A stretch of 64,000 nt of DNA from Sipunculus nudus (Eukaryota; Annelida; Sipuncula; Golfingiida; Sipunculidae). The notes below the pieces were generated by a model. The model saw only the letters and a program-made list of their open reading frames with translations. It did no database searches and was not told the origin of the DNA. Below are positions 11,440 to 22,600 of the stretch, one piece after another (positions within the stretch are counted from its first letter, which is position 1; each line of letters begins with the position of its first letter). The stretch is taken from assembly GCA_026874595.1 (NCBI GenBank), contig CM049306.1, positions 23,793,019 through 23,857,018 on the forward strand, read 5' to 3'. Both the position numbers and the translations under genes were made by a program.

Positions 11440-12677
11440 CCGCCCGTCACGGAGTGCTTTGTCTTGCCGGTCATGTCAAGTAGTGTGTCTAATCATTTAT
11501 AATTACGCTGGTGACCTGCAATACCATGATTCAATGTGACGACGACGCATGTAACGCTGGTGGTAACAGCTACAGCAGGATGCCACCCGGGATGGAAAAT
11601 TAAACCCACTAAATACAAATTTATTTGATAACAGTATAGCAACATTATATATCCAATAGTCATGATAATTCCTCAGCTCTATAATTATACCTGTTTTCCC
11701 TTGGTTCGTTGATTGGTTGGTTTGCCTGTAAGCAACTGTACACTTAAAGTTTTAGGGATTTTGATGCAATTGTGTGGAGGGTTGTGGTAACATCCAAAGA
11801 TAATCCATTAATTTTTTAGGTGAGCTGGGTCACCATGATATATTTTCCATTCAAAGGATAATATACAATTGTGACAGAGGAAGAAGCCTTCCCATTCATA
11901 GGTATTAGGGACAGCATTTGTTCGGAAACTGGGTATGTGAACCCGATCCTGAAGGGTTTCTAGGTGGTGGTGCGACTTCACACATCTAATAACACCGCCC
12001 CCCCCCCCCCCAACACACACACACACACACGAATGCGCGCTCTCTCTCCCTCCCCTCTTTCTCTCTCCTTTGTAGCAACTATGAAAAAAAAATGACTAAA
12101 GTAATTTGATGATACAATAAGTTGTTTTCAAAGGATTCTACACCAATGTTATATAGTGCAATTTCTTTGTCTCGGCCGTAAGTCGTTCGTCAGTTTGATG
12201 TTGGTTTGATGTTGGGGGTTTTATCATCGATATCAGGGGCTGGCTCACCTTTGAACCCGTGTTAGCAAACTGTAACACTGAGTATCGCCCATGAAAGTAT
12301 TATTAGGTAAACATGCAGGCACAGGCACAAACCCTGTTAGTCATGACAAATAAAATAGAAGTCTATAAATAAGAGTGCATTTCCGTTAAGAGAGGTCATA
12401 TGAAAATTACAAAGATTATCTTGCACAGTTCTCTCCCAAGATATGCTGATCAAGGGAACGTAATTAACATAATAAAATTGCACTATAGACATGGTTTAGT
12501 TTAACATTTTTTTTACAATATGAGAATAAATTTTTTTTTTAATTTCAACAAAAAAAAAATTCAAGAAATTACAACAAATTAACAAGCATGACAAGTTTGA
12601 TCTTTCATCCTCTTATTTTATATCTGACCTTTGTCCTTATTTTAAACACATTCTGCATGATACGTTGAATATTTCAG
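11440..12677. other. Intron with simple repeats
   Basis: Non-coding. It contains a C-run plus (AC)n at 11998-12030 and a CT-rich tract at 12040-12069. The last part leads into the exon 3 acceptor ATTTCAG. Confidence 0.5.
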
Positions 12678-12815
12678 CGCAACGAACTCAACTCCGAGAC
12701 CTACCGGGCCTTCCGGTCTAGAGAGAACTGACATCATCATCATTGCGGTCACGTGTGCTCTGATGGGTGGCGTGTTGATAGGAGCAGTGGCGTTCGCCTG
12801 TAAAAAGAAACACCA
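12678..12815 (+). CDS. Exon 3: juxtamembrane stalk and transmembrane helix
   Basis: A 138-base exon between acceptor ATTTCAG and donor GTAAGT, phase 2 on both sides. It encodes an 18-residue Thr/Pro/Ser-rich stalk starting ATNSTPRPTG (with an NST N-glycosylation sequon). Then come about 23 hydrophobic residues from IIIIAVTCA to AVAFAC, and then KKKH as the stop-transfer signal. The helix contains GVLIG, a GxxxG motif often used for helix pairing. The positive charges on the C-terminal side, with a signal peptide upstream, predict type I topology: N-terminus outside, tail in the cytosol. In the long form these are residues 110-154, with the helix at about 128-150. Confidence 0.8.
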
Positions 12816-13420
12816 GTAAGTCATTATATTTAAATATTTATGAACTTTTAGATAATAAATATTCCACATATTTGTTTTACAGTCAATATTTTGTCGCTTG
12901 TTAAATAAGGTTCCACAGACGTCAGCACCTGTCGTACCTTAAATATTTTCCATTGAAAAAAATATTATCTTGCATAAACAGCTGAATTAAACTCAGCTTT
13001 TCGATTTAGAGACGCAATTTTCTCCCCCCCCCCCCCCAAAAAAAAAAAAACACACACACACATTTTCATATATCTTAATTGTTTACAGGACTTGGGCCAG
13101 ATACCTCTACCTGTACCTTCATTAGGGTCATTTCAGTGTACCTGTTCCTCTCATGAGTAGTACAGGAGACTGGAGTATCAGATCCTGGTGTGTTGTACTC
13201 TATGTACAAGTATGAAGCTAGAAATCCTATGTTGAATTGCTTAAAGATAAAATGAATGCAATTATCATAAGGTCAAACTTTAAGTATCTGTATCTGTACT
13301 TTCTTCAGCACTGCGACCTTTACCTTACGCAATACGTGTAAATGTACTTGTATCTAACCGCCTCACAAATACCTGTACGTGTATCAAGGTACCCTCGCTA
13401 GAACCTGGCCCAAATCCTGT
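12816..13420. other. Intron 3, first part
   Basis: Non-coding. It includes a compound C-run/A-run/(CA)n simple repeat at 13024-13062, and ends at the TIR element whose left target duplication is AAATCCTGT (13412-13420). Confidence 0.5.
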
Positions 13421-13888
13421 TACGCTCTCTACACAGCGCTTTCCCTATAGGCCTACTACCTATATCGTAAGCGCTGTTTGTTTTGACCTCGTATCCTGAA
13501 TCGCTACACCAGAGGGGAGCACTGTATTTTGGTCCAATCAGATGAGACCCTGTGCAGGAAGAAAAACGGTTTACCAGCCAAGCGAGGAATACAGGGGGCC
13601 AATGTTGTTCATTTCGTTTTGAGTGACTCCTAATCGCCACGGCAACCGTTTGAACAGGCCATAGGCTCAGAGAGAATGGCCCTATATACACGTGGTTTCT
13701 GGGCGGAGTCTGATGCCTGTCGAGTGTTGGTTGACTGGCATTTGGTTGGCTGCTAGTCACATCAGCAGTTTTGTCAGCAGACAGGCCCACCACCTGGTGT
13801 TTAAGTGCATCATAAACGGTCAAAGCAGGCAGCGGGAAAATCAGTAGGTTCTTTAGAAGCGCAAGATTTCCGCTGCCTCGGGAGCGTA
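13421..13888. mobile_element. TIR transposon C (Mutator-like MITE), deleted copy
   Basis: A 468-bp element with inverted ends TACGCTCTCTACACAGCG and TACGCTCCCGAGGCAGCG, matching at 13 of 18 positions. It is flanked on both sides by a perfect 9-bp direct repeat, AAATCCTGT (13412-13420 and 13889-13897). A homologous copy at 28052-28750 has the same ends and its own different 9-bp duplication. A 9-bp duplication suits Mutator-like (MULE) transposition. Compared with the other copy it lacks an internal stretch of about 220 bp. The long minus-strand open frame across it (13398-13907) shows no transposase features and is judged accidental. Confidence 0.88.
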
Positions 13889-13897
13889 AAATCCTGT

Positions 13898-15766
13898 TTG
13901 TGTACACAGAAAATGAAAAAAAATATGTGCATTATTGACGGACAGACAAACAGAAGGAAAAATAGGCATGTGGGATAATTTAAAGTTATCCTCAAAATCA
14001 TTATCCGTTAATCATGTATCCGTTTAGATTTCAAGAGACGTTATTTTACGAAGCGCATTAATATCCGGAAACTTGAAAGTCAGAGAGCTGAGATTAAAAT
14101 ATTTATGCATAAGTATTGTGTTATAATCAGCTATCACGTGTCGCCCGGTATATCAACTGCAATTTTATTGTACGACAAATCATAAATGGTAGGAATAAAT
14201 ACAATTTAAACAAACTCTGCTGAAATTTGGGTTAATTGAGTTACCTAAAGGGTAAACATTTTATATTAAAGCTAATTTTCCTGGTTTGCCTTTTTTTTTA
14301 AACGGTGAAATTTAAATAAATGTCATTTTATCCGTCTGTGATTGGTTGATGGTTTCATTTATCGTTCCAACACGTGATAGCACAGAAATTAATTTTAAAA
14401 TCATTAATTGATATCGCTGGCTGGGATTTCAGTGGAATTAAATTCAGTGGTATCAATTATGAAAATTAATTGACAAATAAGCCAGGTAACATCAATTTTC
14501 AGTTATAAATCACGGATTCAAATAAGTTTCAGTGGCTGCTTCAATCCACATAATCAGCAAATGAATCAACAACTAATGTGCTTATTAATTAGAAATTGGC
14601 GAATCGATGATGCCTGTCTTCTATTTGAAAAAAAAGTGTTTGAAGAGTTAACATAGGTGGGTTTTACCGACGATTCTTATATTTTATATTGTGGTTGTTC
14701 TACGAAGGGAGAACGGAATTCAAACAACCTAACCAGTGATGCCACTGGGTTTCATGAAGGTTGCATAATATGTTTTAATGACAAAAAAGAAATGATCAAA
14801 TGTCTAAAAGTAAGAAAAATTATATATAACAAATAGTCCAGCTTTACGTAACAAGCTTCATTAGGGCCGGACAGGGGTGTGAAACAAGCCCTGGTACTTT
14901 ACGTAAAAGCGACCCAGATTTGATACGCTCTTTCGTCAATATTTATTTCATACCATCGGCCCACAGGCATCAAGATATTATACACCTTTCTGCAAGAAGT
15001 CTTTTCTATGCGAACCGAATATCTTCCGTTTGGCCACTGTGGGACAGCCGGGCTGCTTGTCTCAAATGTCAAACTTTAAAATAAAAATTTGTTACATTTC
15101 ACGGAAACTCCTGTTTACATTCCACATGCGCATGCACGCTTACAAAATATTACCTATTCCGTAAAACCCTTACCATAAAAACACCCATGTTTGACTTGAA
15201 ACAATTATAATCAAACACCCTTCAACGGACTACGTTGTCCTCTTCACTACATTTCTACGTACGCCGCTGGTGTATTTAAAAGCGTTGTGAGGGTCAGATT
15301 TTGACCCCTAGCAATCCCTAAACAGCAAAGTCGTATTCTTGCGAGTCCGAGTCTGCGCAGTGTGGATAATAATTATTATATTGTTTTTTTTTATTTTAAA
15401 CTTTCCGGTAACCCATTGGGCCAGTCATCCCCTGAGCTCCAGATATGGTATCTGAAGTTAGTAGCGAATGGCACAATTACTCAATATTTTACACTTGTGT
15501 GACACATCGGCAGAGTATATCTGTCTCTCACCAGTTCTGAAATATGAGGGCACAATGTAAAATCACCTGTCAAAATGACGTAAATTTTAAACTGTGAAAA
15601 CGTGAGTGTGATTATGTAAAAAAATAGTATAAAAAAAATATGACACCTTAAAAAATGATAATATTCTTTGTAACAGTGCTTTAAACATATTTATACATAT
15701 ATAGCCCATCTTTATAAGGTTTGGATTTTATAATGTTAAAAGTAAATCCTCTGATTTTTTTTTCAG
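13898..15766. other. Intron 3, second part
   Basis: AT-rich, with no exon or known repeat recognised. It ends in a T-rich tract and CAG, a good acceptor for the last exon. Confidence 0.45.
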
Positions 15767-15923
15767 GAATAACAAGGAAAGAACTGAGATTTACAACGAA
15801 TACCTGAGTAGAGACCAGATGCACGGTATACCGCGTACTGCTAGTGGTACATTGTACGATAAGTACGCATCAACCGCCACCAAGGGTGAGGAAAACGCCG
15901 GCTATGTGTCAGAAAGACTTTAA
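15767..15923 (+). CDS. Exon 4: cytoplasmic tail and stop codon
   Basis: After acceptor TTTTTTTTTCAG, the first base completes a Gln codon with the CA left by exon 3, then 51 codons follow to TAA (15921-15923). The tail is hydrophilic and rich in charged residues, with five tyrosines in the contexts IYNEYL, LYDKY and GYV, any of which could be phosphorylation or adaptor sites. It ends SERL, where E-R-L would fit a class III PDZ ligand weakly. No folded domain is seen. The frame through exons 3 and 4 is unbroken, and a poly(A) signal follows 148 bases later. Joined totals are 206 residues (exons 1-2-3-4) or 116 (8159 exon-3-4). The gene family is not recognised. Confidence 0.8.
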
Positions 15924-16070
15924 ATGATATGGGACATTCAATTTACCAGCAATATCCTATCTTGTGTTGTTCTGAAAACGCAGCACCTTGCTCTACCAGC
16001 AACACGTGTAATCTCAAATTTGTGGCATTGAAATCCGATTTTACATAGCGGAACCATGCATCTTAACTTA

Positions 16071-16076
16071 AATAAA
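16071..16076 (+). terminator. Poly(A) signal of the membrane glycoprotein gene
   Basis: Canonical AATAAA lies about 150 bases after the stop codon. It is followed by TTTTATTGCCTGTAATTTTC, a plausible T/GT-rich downstream element. This places the transcript end near 16095. Confidence 0.65.
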
Positions 16077-16538
16077 ACTTTTATTGCCTGTAATTTTCTA
16101 CATCACGTTGCTCTCAGAGACACTGTAATGCTCATCTGCCGCAAGACCGAGTAGATATGCACTTAATACTAGTATGGTATAGATAGGCACGTAGCCTTGT
16201 GGGTTTTCTGTTGGATTTCGGAGCTAAAAAAATTCCTCAAAGGAAAGATGGCGAAATCTCGATAGGACTTCAGAGACTTGTATCATAAGTCTTAGCTTTA
16301 TGTATGCGTTCTGAATTATTCCTTATCCTGTGAATAAATCGCCCGAAATCTTATAACATTCTGTCTATTCAACCTAATTAAACAGAGAGTGTCAACTCTA
16401 AAGGCCATGGGCATATTTATTTGTGAAAATAGAGACACAATGAAAAAGATCATTCTTTGATACATAACATATATACAAAGTTAAATTTCGAATATACAAC
16501 GAATTGGTTTGTGATAAACAGAATTGTGCTAAATGTAG

Positions 16539-16540
<2 letters not shown>

Positions 16541-16588
<48 letters not shown>
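16541..16588. repeat. (TA)n microsatellite
   Basis: About 24 uninterrupted AT units. Confidence 0.95.
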
Positions 16589-16591
<3 letters not shown>

Positions 16592-18594
16592 ATAATTGTT
16601 AAATTTCACATACATTATTGGATAGATTATTTGAATCGAATGAGTTCAGTGACTCAGTTTTGTTTATGCAACTGTTTGGCAAATATTTACTTGTTCATAA
16701 TACCATATCAGGATATGTGCCCATATCTAGGCGAGCCAACATGTCCTGAGTGACCTAGATAATGTTAACGTTACAGCGGTCAAAGGTGGCGTCCATATCA
16801 GACCGGATGCGTGTGGTGTAGCTATTTCGCATGCGCACTTGTGACGGGGTCACAGGTTCTGCAGTAGACTTGAGCACATGTCTGATGTGACCTCCCCTGC
16901 CCGCGTTGTATTGTGTACATATAAGATAAAAGTCACATTCGTCTTTATGGGTACTTGTCAGCTCCGACTCTGACGGGTGTATGGTTATATATCCATATCT
17001 ACCCTGACCTCATTATGGGTTTATGGTCTGGATATTTCTACAACATGTAATACGAATTTTACTATCTTAAAATATTGGGAAATTCAAATATGTTTGTGTG
17101 CGGATATATATACATATATTTTTCAACCTTACGAAGCCATGCAGTATTACAGGCTTCACAAATTAGGGATATTTGTTTACCATATATGTATTTAATTTAC
17201 TCATATATGATTTATGATGTACTGTATTTGTGTAAATATTAAATAATATATATTCATTTGGCAATTTTTTATTTAACGCTGTTAATGGCAAAAAGGAGTG
17301 TTTCTTAGGCATTTTTGCAGGGCTAGGCGTTTTTTAGGGTTTCGATAAAAAATCATAATATCAGGGGACACATTACCAGGGGATAGATAATAACAGAATT
17401 GCTCGGCTAAACAGGTAAAACAATCTTACGATGGTAAATTGATCAAAATTTCATTATTTTATTTTCTTGAAAGAGCGGTTGAAGCTCGAAATCGGTGGGG
17501 AGGGTTGGCGGTGGCACTTCAAAATTGGTTCTTGAAAACCCAACTCTTTTTGGCCTATATATTTATATTTATATCTGCAAGTTTACTAAAATATACCACA
17601 ATGTTTCAATCGTATCCACCAACTGACAGTGACTATAATTATTACGTACTCCAATTGCCAAATTACACCTTTCTCCCTTCCTTCAAGAAACAAACATCAT
17701 ATTGCAAGGCACAATGTACTTGAACAGATAATGGATATAAAATAACAGTACAGTGTTTTTTTAACTGATAAAATTTTATAACTTTATAAGGCTGAATATT
17801 ATCGTTGATGCCTTCGATATATTATCACATTGAAAATGTCAATGTTGATAATCAAAGCGAGACGCCAATGAAACTTTGGTGGGACTATTCATGAGCGCCG
17901 TCTGGTGGTCATGACTTTACATACAACCGATCATGTGGGTCGTTTACTTAATATTTAATCCGACATGGCGCTCTATCTGTTGCATCGTGCTCAATAAAAT
18001 GAAGTATGTCTAGAATCCAAGTCACCATTATTACAGATTGATCAGCTAATTAAGTCATATGGATCAGTTCCAAGGCCCGGCACGTGGGTCCCTTAGCATT
18101 TTATCCATGTGTCCTTTGCTTATTCCGTCTAAAGCGGGGTGTACATACATTGCTATGTTCACGATACGTCGGCGTTTCGTCTGCGATACGGTGAACATGT
18201 ATACGTATTAGAATATGTACTTAGCGTAATGCAGACTGACCGCAGATAGAAATGTGGGGATTGCCGACTCGCGTTCAAACGTACATTCAGCGAAATATCC
18301 TTTACACCTAACGTTACACGTGCGTTACGTATGGGTTACGTATCACAGATTTAGCGTTACATGTAACCCCCTGTTTTACCACAATCCCGTCCTTTTCGTG
18401 TTTTATTTCTTCACTTTGTTCCGTCCTGATCCAGCTGCGGTCCCAGCCCTTTTGTTTTTCATTCCTTCTACACTTTATCTGTATTCCCTTTTTACAAGCA
18501 CCTGAACCATTTCGTCCTATCATTTTTGTTATTCTTCTATTATTCCTTAAGTCCCGCCATCTTGCTTCTTCCAATGTTTATCGGGGTGATTTTA

Positions 18595-18617
18595 CAGAGA
18601 GAGAGAGAGAGAGAGAG

Positions 18618-18680
<63 letters not shown>

Positions 18681-18681
18681 G
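18595..18681. repeat. (GA)n microsatellite
   Basis: More than 40 GA units with one short A-rich interruption and one CAGA. Confidence 0.95.
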
Positions 18682-19470
18682 CGCTGAATTTGTCAGCTAA
18701 AACGAAACATGGTGTAATTTACTTTTGAATGTGCGATAGCATTATGACAGGCTTAATTGTTAGTAAGTGGAAGGTATATAATTTAAATATCCTGCCTTGT
18801 TCAGACCGATCGTCTCTTATCAGGTAGTTTTCAGGGCACACCCAAAACGAGCCACATCCATCACTCACCGGCTTAACCTGTCCACTTAAGTGCTTTGTCC
18901 GGCTGTTTAGAGGTCCACGTCACACTGTCTCTCCCTGTCCGATATGAATGGTGTCGTTACTGGCTGCAGGCTGTATTAACAGAGCTTTCTTACGGCGTCG
19001 CTAGACCAAGAAGCTACAGAACACGGGATTGTTCAAGACTAGGATATCGTCTAAATGTATAAATTTCCTCCATAAGGGATTTAAAGGTAAAACGTCAATC
19101 AATATTGATTCAATTCAATGTGACACACAGTTATAACTTCTTCCCACTATGGATATATTTTTCTACGCTCATCAAAGAATACTTCGTGGGTAAAAATAAA
19201 ACAAAAACAAAAAATAAGAATATTGCCAGACTATTCCTTCATTCTAACCACAAGGGCTTTTTTTCGGGAGAAATGTTTATATCGATCAGGGATTCTTTAT
19301 CGATAATTATAGGGCCGAGTATTGAAAGAAATATTAATATTGATTATCGGCACAAGATTATTGATAAGTTATCGTCGTGTTACAGACAATAGTCTGTAAA
19401 ACACATTTTAACTAGAAACCTGCATTCTTAGGAATATTGTGTGGATTCTGTGCTTGCATTCACTTGTACG

Positions 19471-19677
19471 GCATATATTCCAAAGTTCATTCATACAAAA
19501 GTGACTGTACATTTGTGAATATTACTTAATGACGACGATCCTGTATCCGGTTAAATCTGGATCCACACCAAAATCTAGTCAATACTTCATTTGCCCATTT
19601 AAGTAATGCCCCGAAAATTCATGAGACTCCGTTCACGCATACACACAAACACAAAAAATACTGGGATAAACGCATAC
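19471..19677. repeat. Dispersed repeat D, copy 1
   Basis: It shares an ordered series of blocks with 20728-20946 in the same orientation: AGTGACTGTACATTTGTGAATATT, CTGGATC, CATGAGA.TCCGTTC and GGGATAAACRCATAC. The class is unknown. About 1.05 kb separates the two copies. Confidence 0.65.
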
Positions 19678-20727
19678 CATCCAGGCGGAGGCGATAACCG
19701 TGATTAAAACATAATAGAACATTTATTACCACATTGTCCTGAGGAAGCCAACAAAAAGAGCTAAATAACACTTTATAATACCGATTTAGAATAAGCTCAG
19801 AGTAGGTTCGTTTTCCTGTACTAGTCTAGGACGACTGAATAATTTTAAACATGGCTCCTTTCTAGGGTCATCGATAATCGCATCACTTCTCAGAGCCGTC
19901 GAAAGTCGATCGGTTCTGTTCCATATCACGCCAGTCCTATTTACTGAAATATTTAGTAATTGGGTCAACTGCATTAATGCATTAGGTGTTTGGCAGGGAA
20001 GTCTTACCGTTTTTCTCAACCTCCTTCTCACCCCATGGTGTATTTGGAGTTCAACGTGCTGCTCTCTTTTAAGGCGCCGGGCCTAAATTGCTTTTGGGGT
20101 GATATTTCAAAGCTGTAACCATTAGCTGATGATAACGTAGCTCCTTTGTGAACCATAAGCATGACCCCGATTTTATTTCTGTCCTTGACCACCTGATGTC
20201 GAAAGGACAGAGTATTTGTGGGAAAACAATTATATGATGAGTTGCTTATGTATTATGAGAGTTATTAACTATGCTACAGTGTACGAGAATTTGTGTGATT
20301 TTTACAAAACAAATCAAATTAAAAGTCAAACGAATGGCACGTTTAGAACTCTGCAGTTATCATCAATAAGTAATATACTGGTCTATAAAAGAATCATAGG
20401 GACAATACATGTAATAACATTATGTACATACATACGTTATGTGAAACTGACAAAACAACATTCGATAAATGTATAAGTAGGTCTTAAGACTGTTTAAATT
20501 AGATTTAAACTAATAATACTGTTATTGCTTTATCAATACTTAATTTCTTCGGTTTCTCAGGAACTACAATCTTTTGATAATTTAGTTGATTTTTAATGTT
20601 CATGTTTGTGTTCTGACAATATTAGGTCTGAACTAATGTATAATTATATGCATTTACTGACGCACACGCACATTGTAGGTCCCTATGGTGGGCACCCCAA
20701 CCAATGTTTCCTTTCACTGATTCGGCC
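19678..20727. other. Spacer between the two D repeats
   Basis: No coding or RNA feature is recognised. The open frames on both strands here are short and of chance character. Confidence 0.4.
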
Positions 20728-20946
20728 CATATTCCCAGATTCATTCATAAGTGACTGTACATTTGTGAATATTCCTTGATGACGTTTCTGAATCTGGATC
20801 ATGTGCCAAATCTGTATCAAAATCGAAACGATTCTTCATTCCCCCATTACCTAAATGCCTTGAACATTTCATGAGAATCCGTTCTAAATTGCATGAGTTT
20901 TGCTGCGGAGAAACACACCTTACAAGTACGGGGATAAACACATACA
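20728..20946. repeat. Dispersed repeat D, copy 2
   Basis: Partner of the copy at 19471, same orientation, with scattered substitutions and small gaps. The pair may be an old segmental duplication or two insertions of one family. Confidence 0.65.
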
Positions 20947-22600
20947 CTCATGATGATGAAACAGATTATACAAATATCACATTCTGTTAGATTCAACAAA
21001 CGAAAATTACATGTTTTCCACAGGTATGTTAATAAGCAACAGGACAGCTGATAAGTATAGCTGAACCGGCGGTTCCCTATCCGTCCTGGAATTTCAGATT
21101 TACTGCCAGGAGTTACTGTTTCCAGACCGGCCTGCCTCAGGTCAGAATTATGGGACTGGCAGGACTAACACTAAGCATGAACTGGGGATCACAGCAGTCA
21201 GGATAAATTGAGTCCGTTTCTGGCTGGCGAGTATCAGTGTAAACAATGCGGGGAAAATGTAAGCAGTTGTATACCTAAAGCTTTAAAATATGGGCGTTAA
21301 ACCTAGCATTTGTCAGGACAGAAGTGTATCCCCTGACCCCCCCCTCCTTTCAGCCGCCGCAACCTAATTTATGGGGGTCAATTTAAGCGGCCTAGACCCC
21401 CGCCCCAAATTTTTTTCTGCACCTTGGCCCTTATTTTTTTAGGTTTTATTATTATTCCTCCTAGGTTGGACCCCTTCTTTTCCTAAATCCTGGATTCGCC
21501 CGGCAGGTGGCTTACAGTGGAGACATAGATTGTTGGTCCTTACTTTATATAGAAACCAGACCGATTTTTTGTATTATTCTTCTATGTTGAATTAAGCCAA
21601 TAGTCTTAAGACTGCAGATTAAAGCTGATGGTGAATTAATATCGATGTTCTATACAAGTATTTTCCATACTGGAAAAATCCAAATATAGATGATGTTGGA
21701 TACATTGTACGTGTTTTAGAATAGCCCAATTACATTTGTATATGCCTTAGTACGATTGTATGTATATTCAAGAGTCCACAGAGATTATACCTAGAGTAAC
21801 AAGCTGTTAATTTAACTCATTTGCTTTTACCAATTATTGAAACGCGCTTTGTTATGGATGATTCATACTACTACCGCATGTCTGCCAAGACGACATAAAC
21901 ACAATTCCTAAGAAATGTTATTAATTATCTCCATTAAATTTGTGTTATTTATATGAATATTAAAGAAAAATTGGATTCGGACACTAAACTCCTGTAGGAT
22001 AACTAAATTAAATCTCCCGGGAATAAGAAAGAAAATTGTTGCAAACGAAAGGAAGCTTTAATAATTAAGACCGCCTGTTGAGCATATTATGGGTTGAGAT
22101 CATATAACTAAGAATTAAGCCACTAACACCTGTGCTAACTGGAGCAGACCTTGACGTTTTCAATATTATCACTAGAAAGAAATCACAGAGCGCATAACAC
22201 CTCCGCAAACATTCTGAATCAATATATGACAGGAATATTACCAGGATTCTTAGCAAACTTTGGTTTGTGCTACTTTAGCAAAGGAAATATATAAAGCTAA
22301 GGCAAACGTTTGTCACGGTTTACCATCTCGATAGTTGCATTTAAGGTCAGCTCTGCCCGCCAGAATAAAGGAGACCCCTATTTTGTCACATCTGTGCATG
22401 TACGCTGGGTGCATTTTAACCCCCATTCGTTTATAAAGCCTAAAGATTTTTCTAATCCCAGTGAATGACGTTTGCCTATCACTCGACTGGGAAGTACAAG
22501 TAGCCCTAACCCGTAATGGTAAACAACCCTTTAAACAAAGAAATATTGAGGTAACCCTGATCAATTCCAAATAAATTATTATAAAAGTGTAATTTAATAT
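20947..22600. other. Intergenic, one dispersed repeat
   Basis: No gene is seen. It includes the second copy of the C-rich dispersed repeat at 21390-21498 (CCCCCGCCCC, then TCCTCCTAGGTTGGACCCC and CCTGGATTCGCC). Confidence 0.45.
21390..21498 (+). repeat. Dispersed C-rich repeat, copy 2
   Basis: Same family as 2376-2472 and 59640-59752. The best shared block is TCCTCCTAGGTTGGAC followed by TCCTAAATCCTGGATTCGC. Confidence 0.65.

Larger units (their letters stand above)
16095..19470. other. Intergenic, simple repeats only
   Basis: No gene is recognised. It contains a (TA)n run at 16541-16588 and a long (GA)n run at 18595-18681. A segment at 17410-17535 is weakly similar to 38500-38630 (shared AAATTTCATTATTTTAT and flanking blocks), so it may be part of an old dispersed repeat. 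Confidence 0.5.

Noticed and set aside
13398-13907. 169-codon minus-strand open frame
   Set aside because: It coincides almost exactly with TIR element C (13421-13888), runs past its ends into the target duplications, lacks transposase motifs, and the homologous copy at 28052-28750 does not keep it open.
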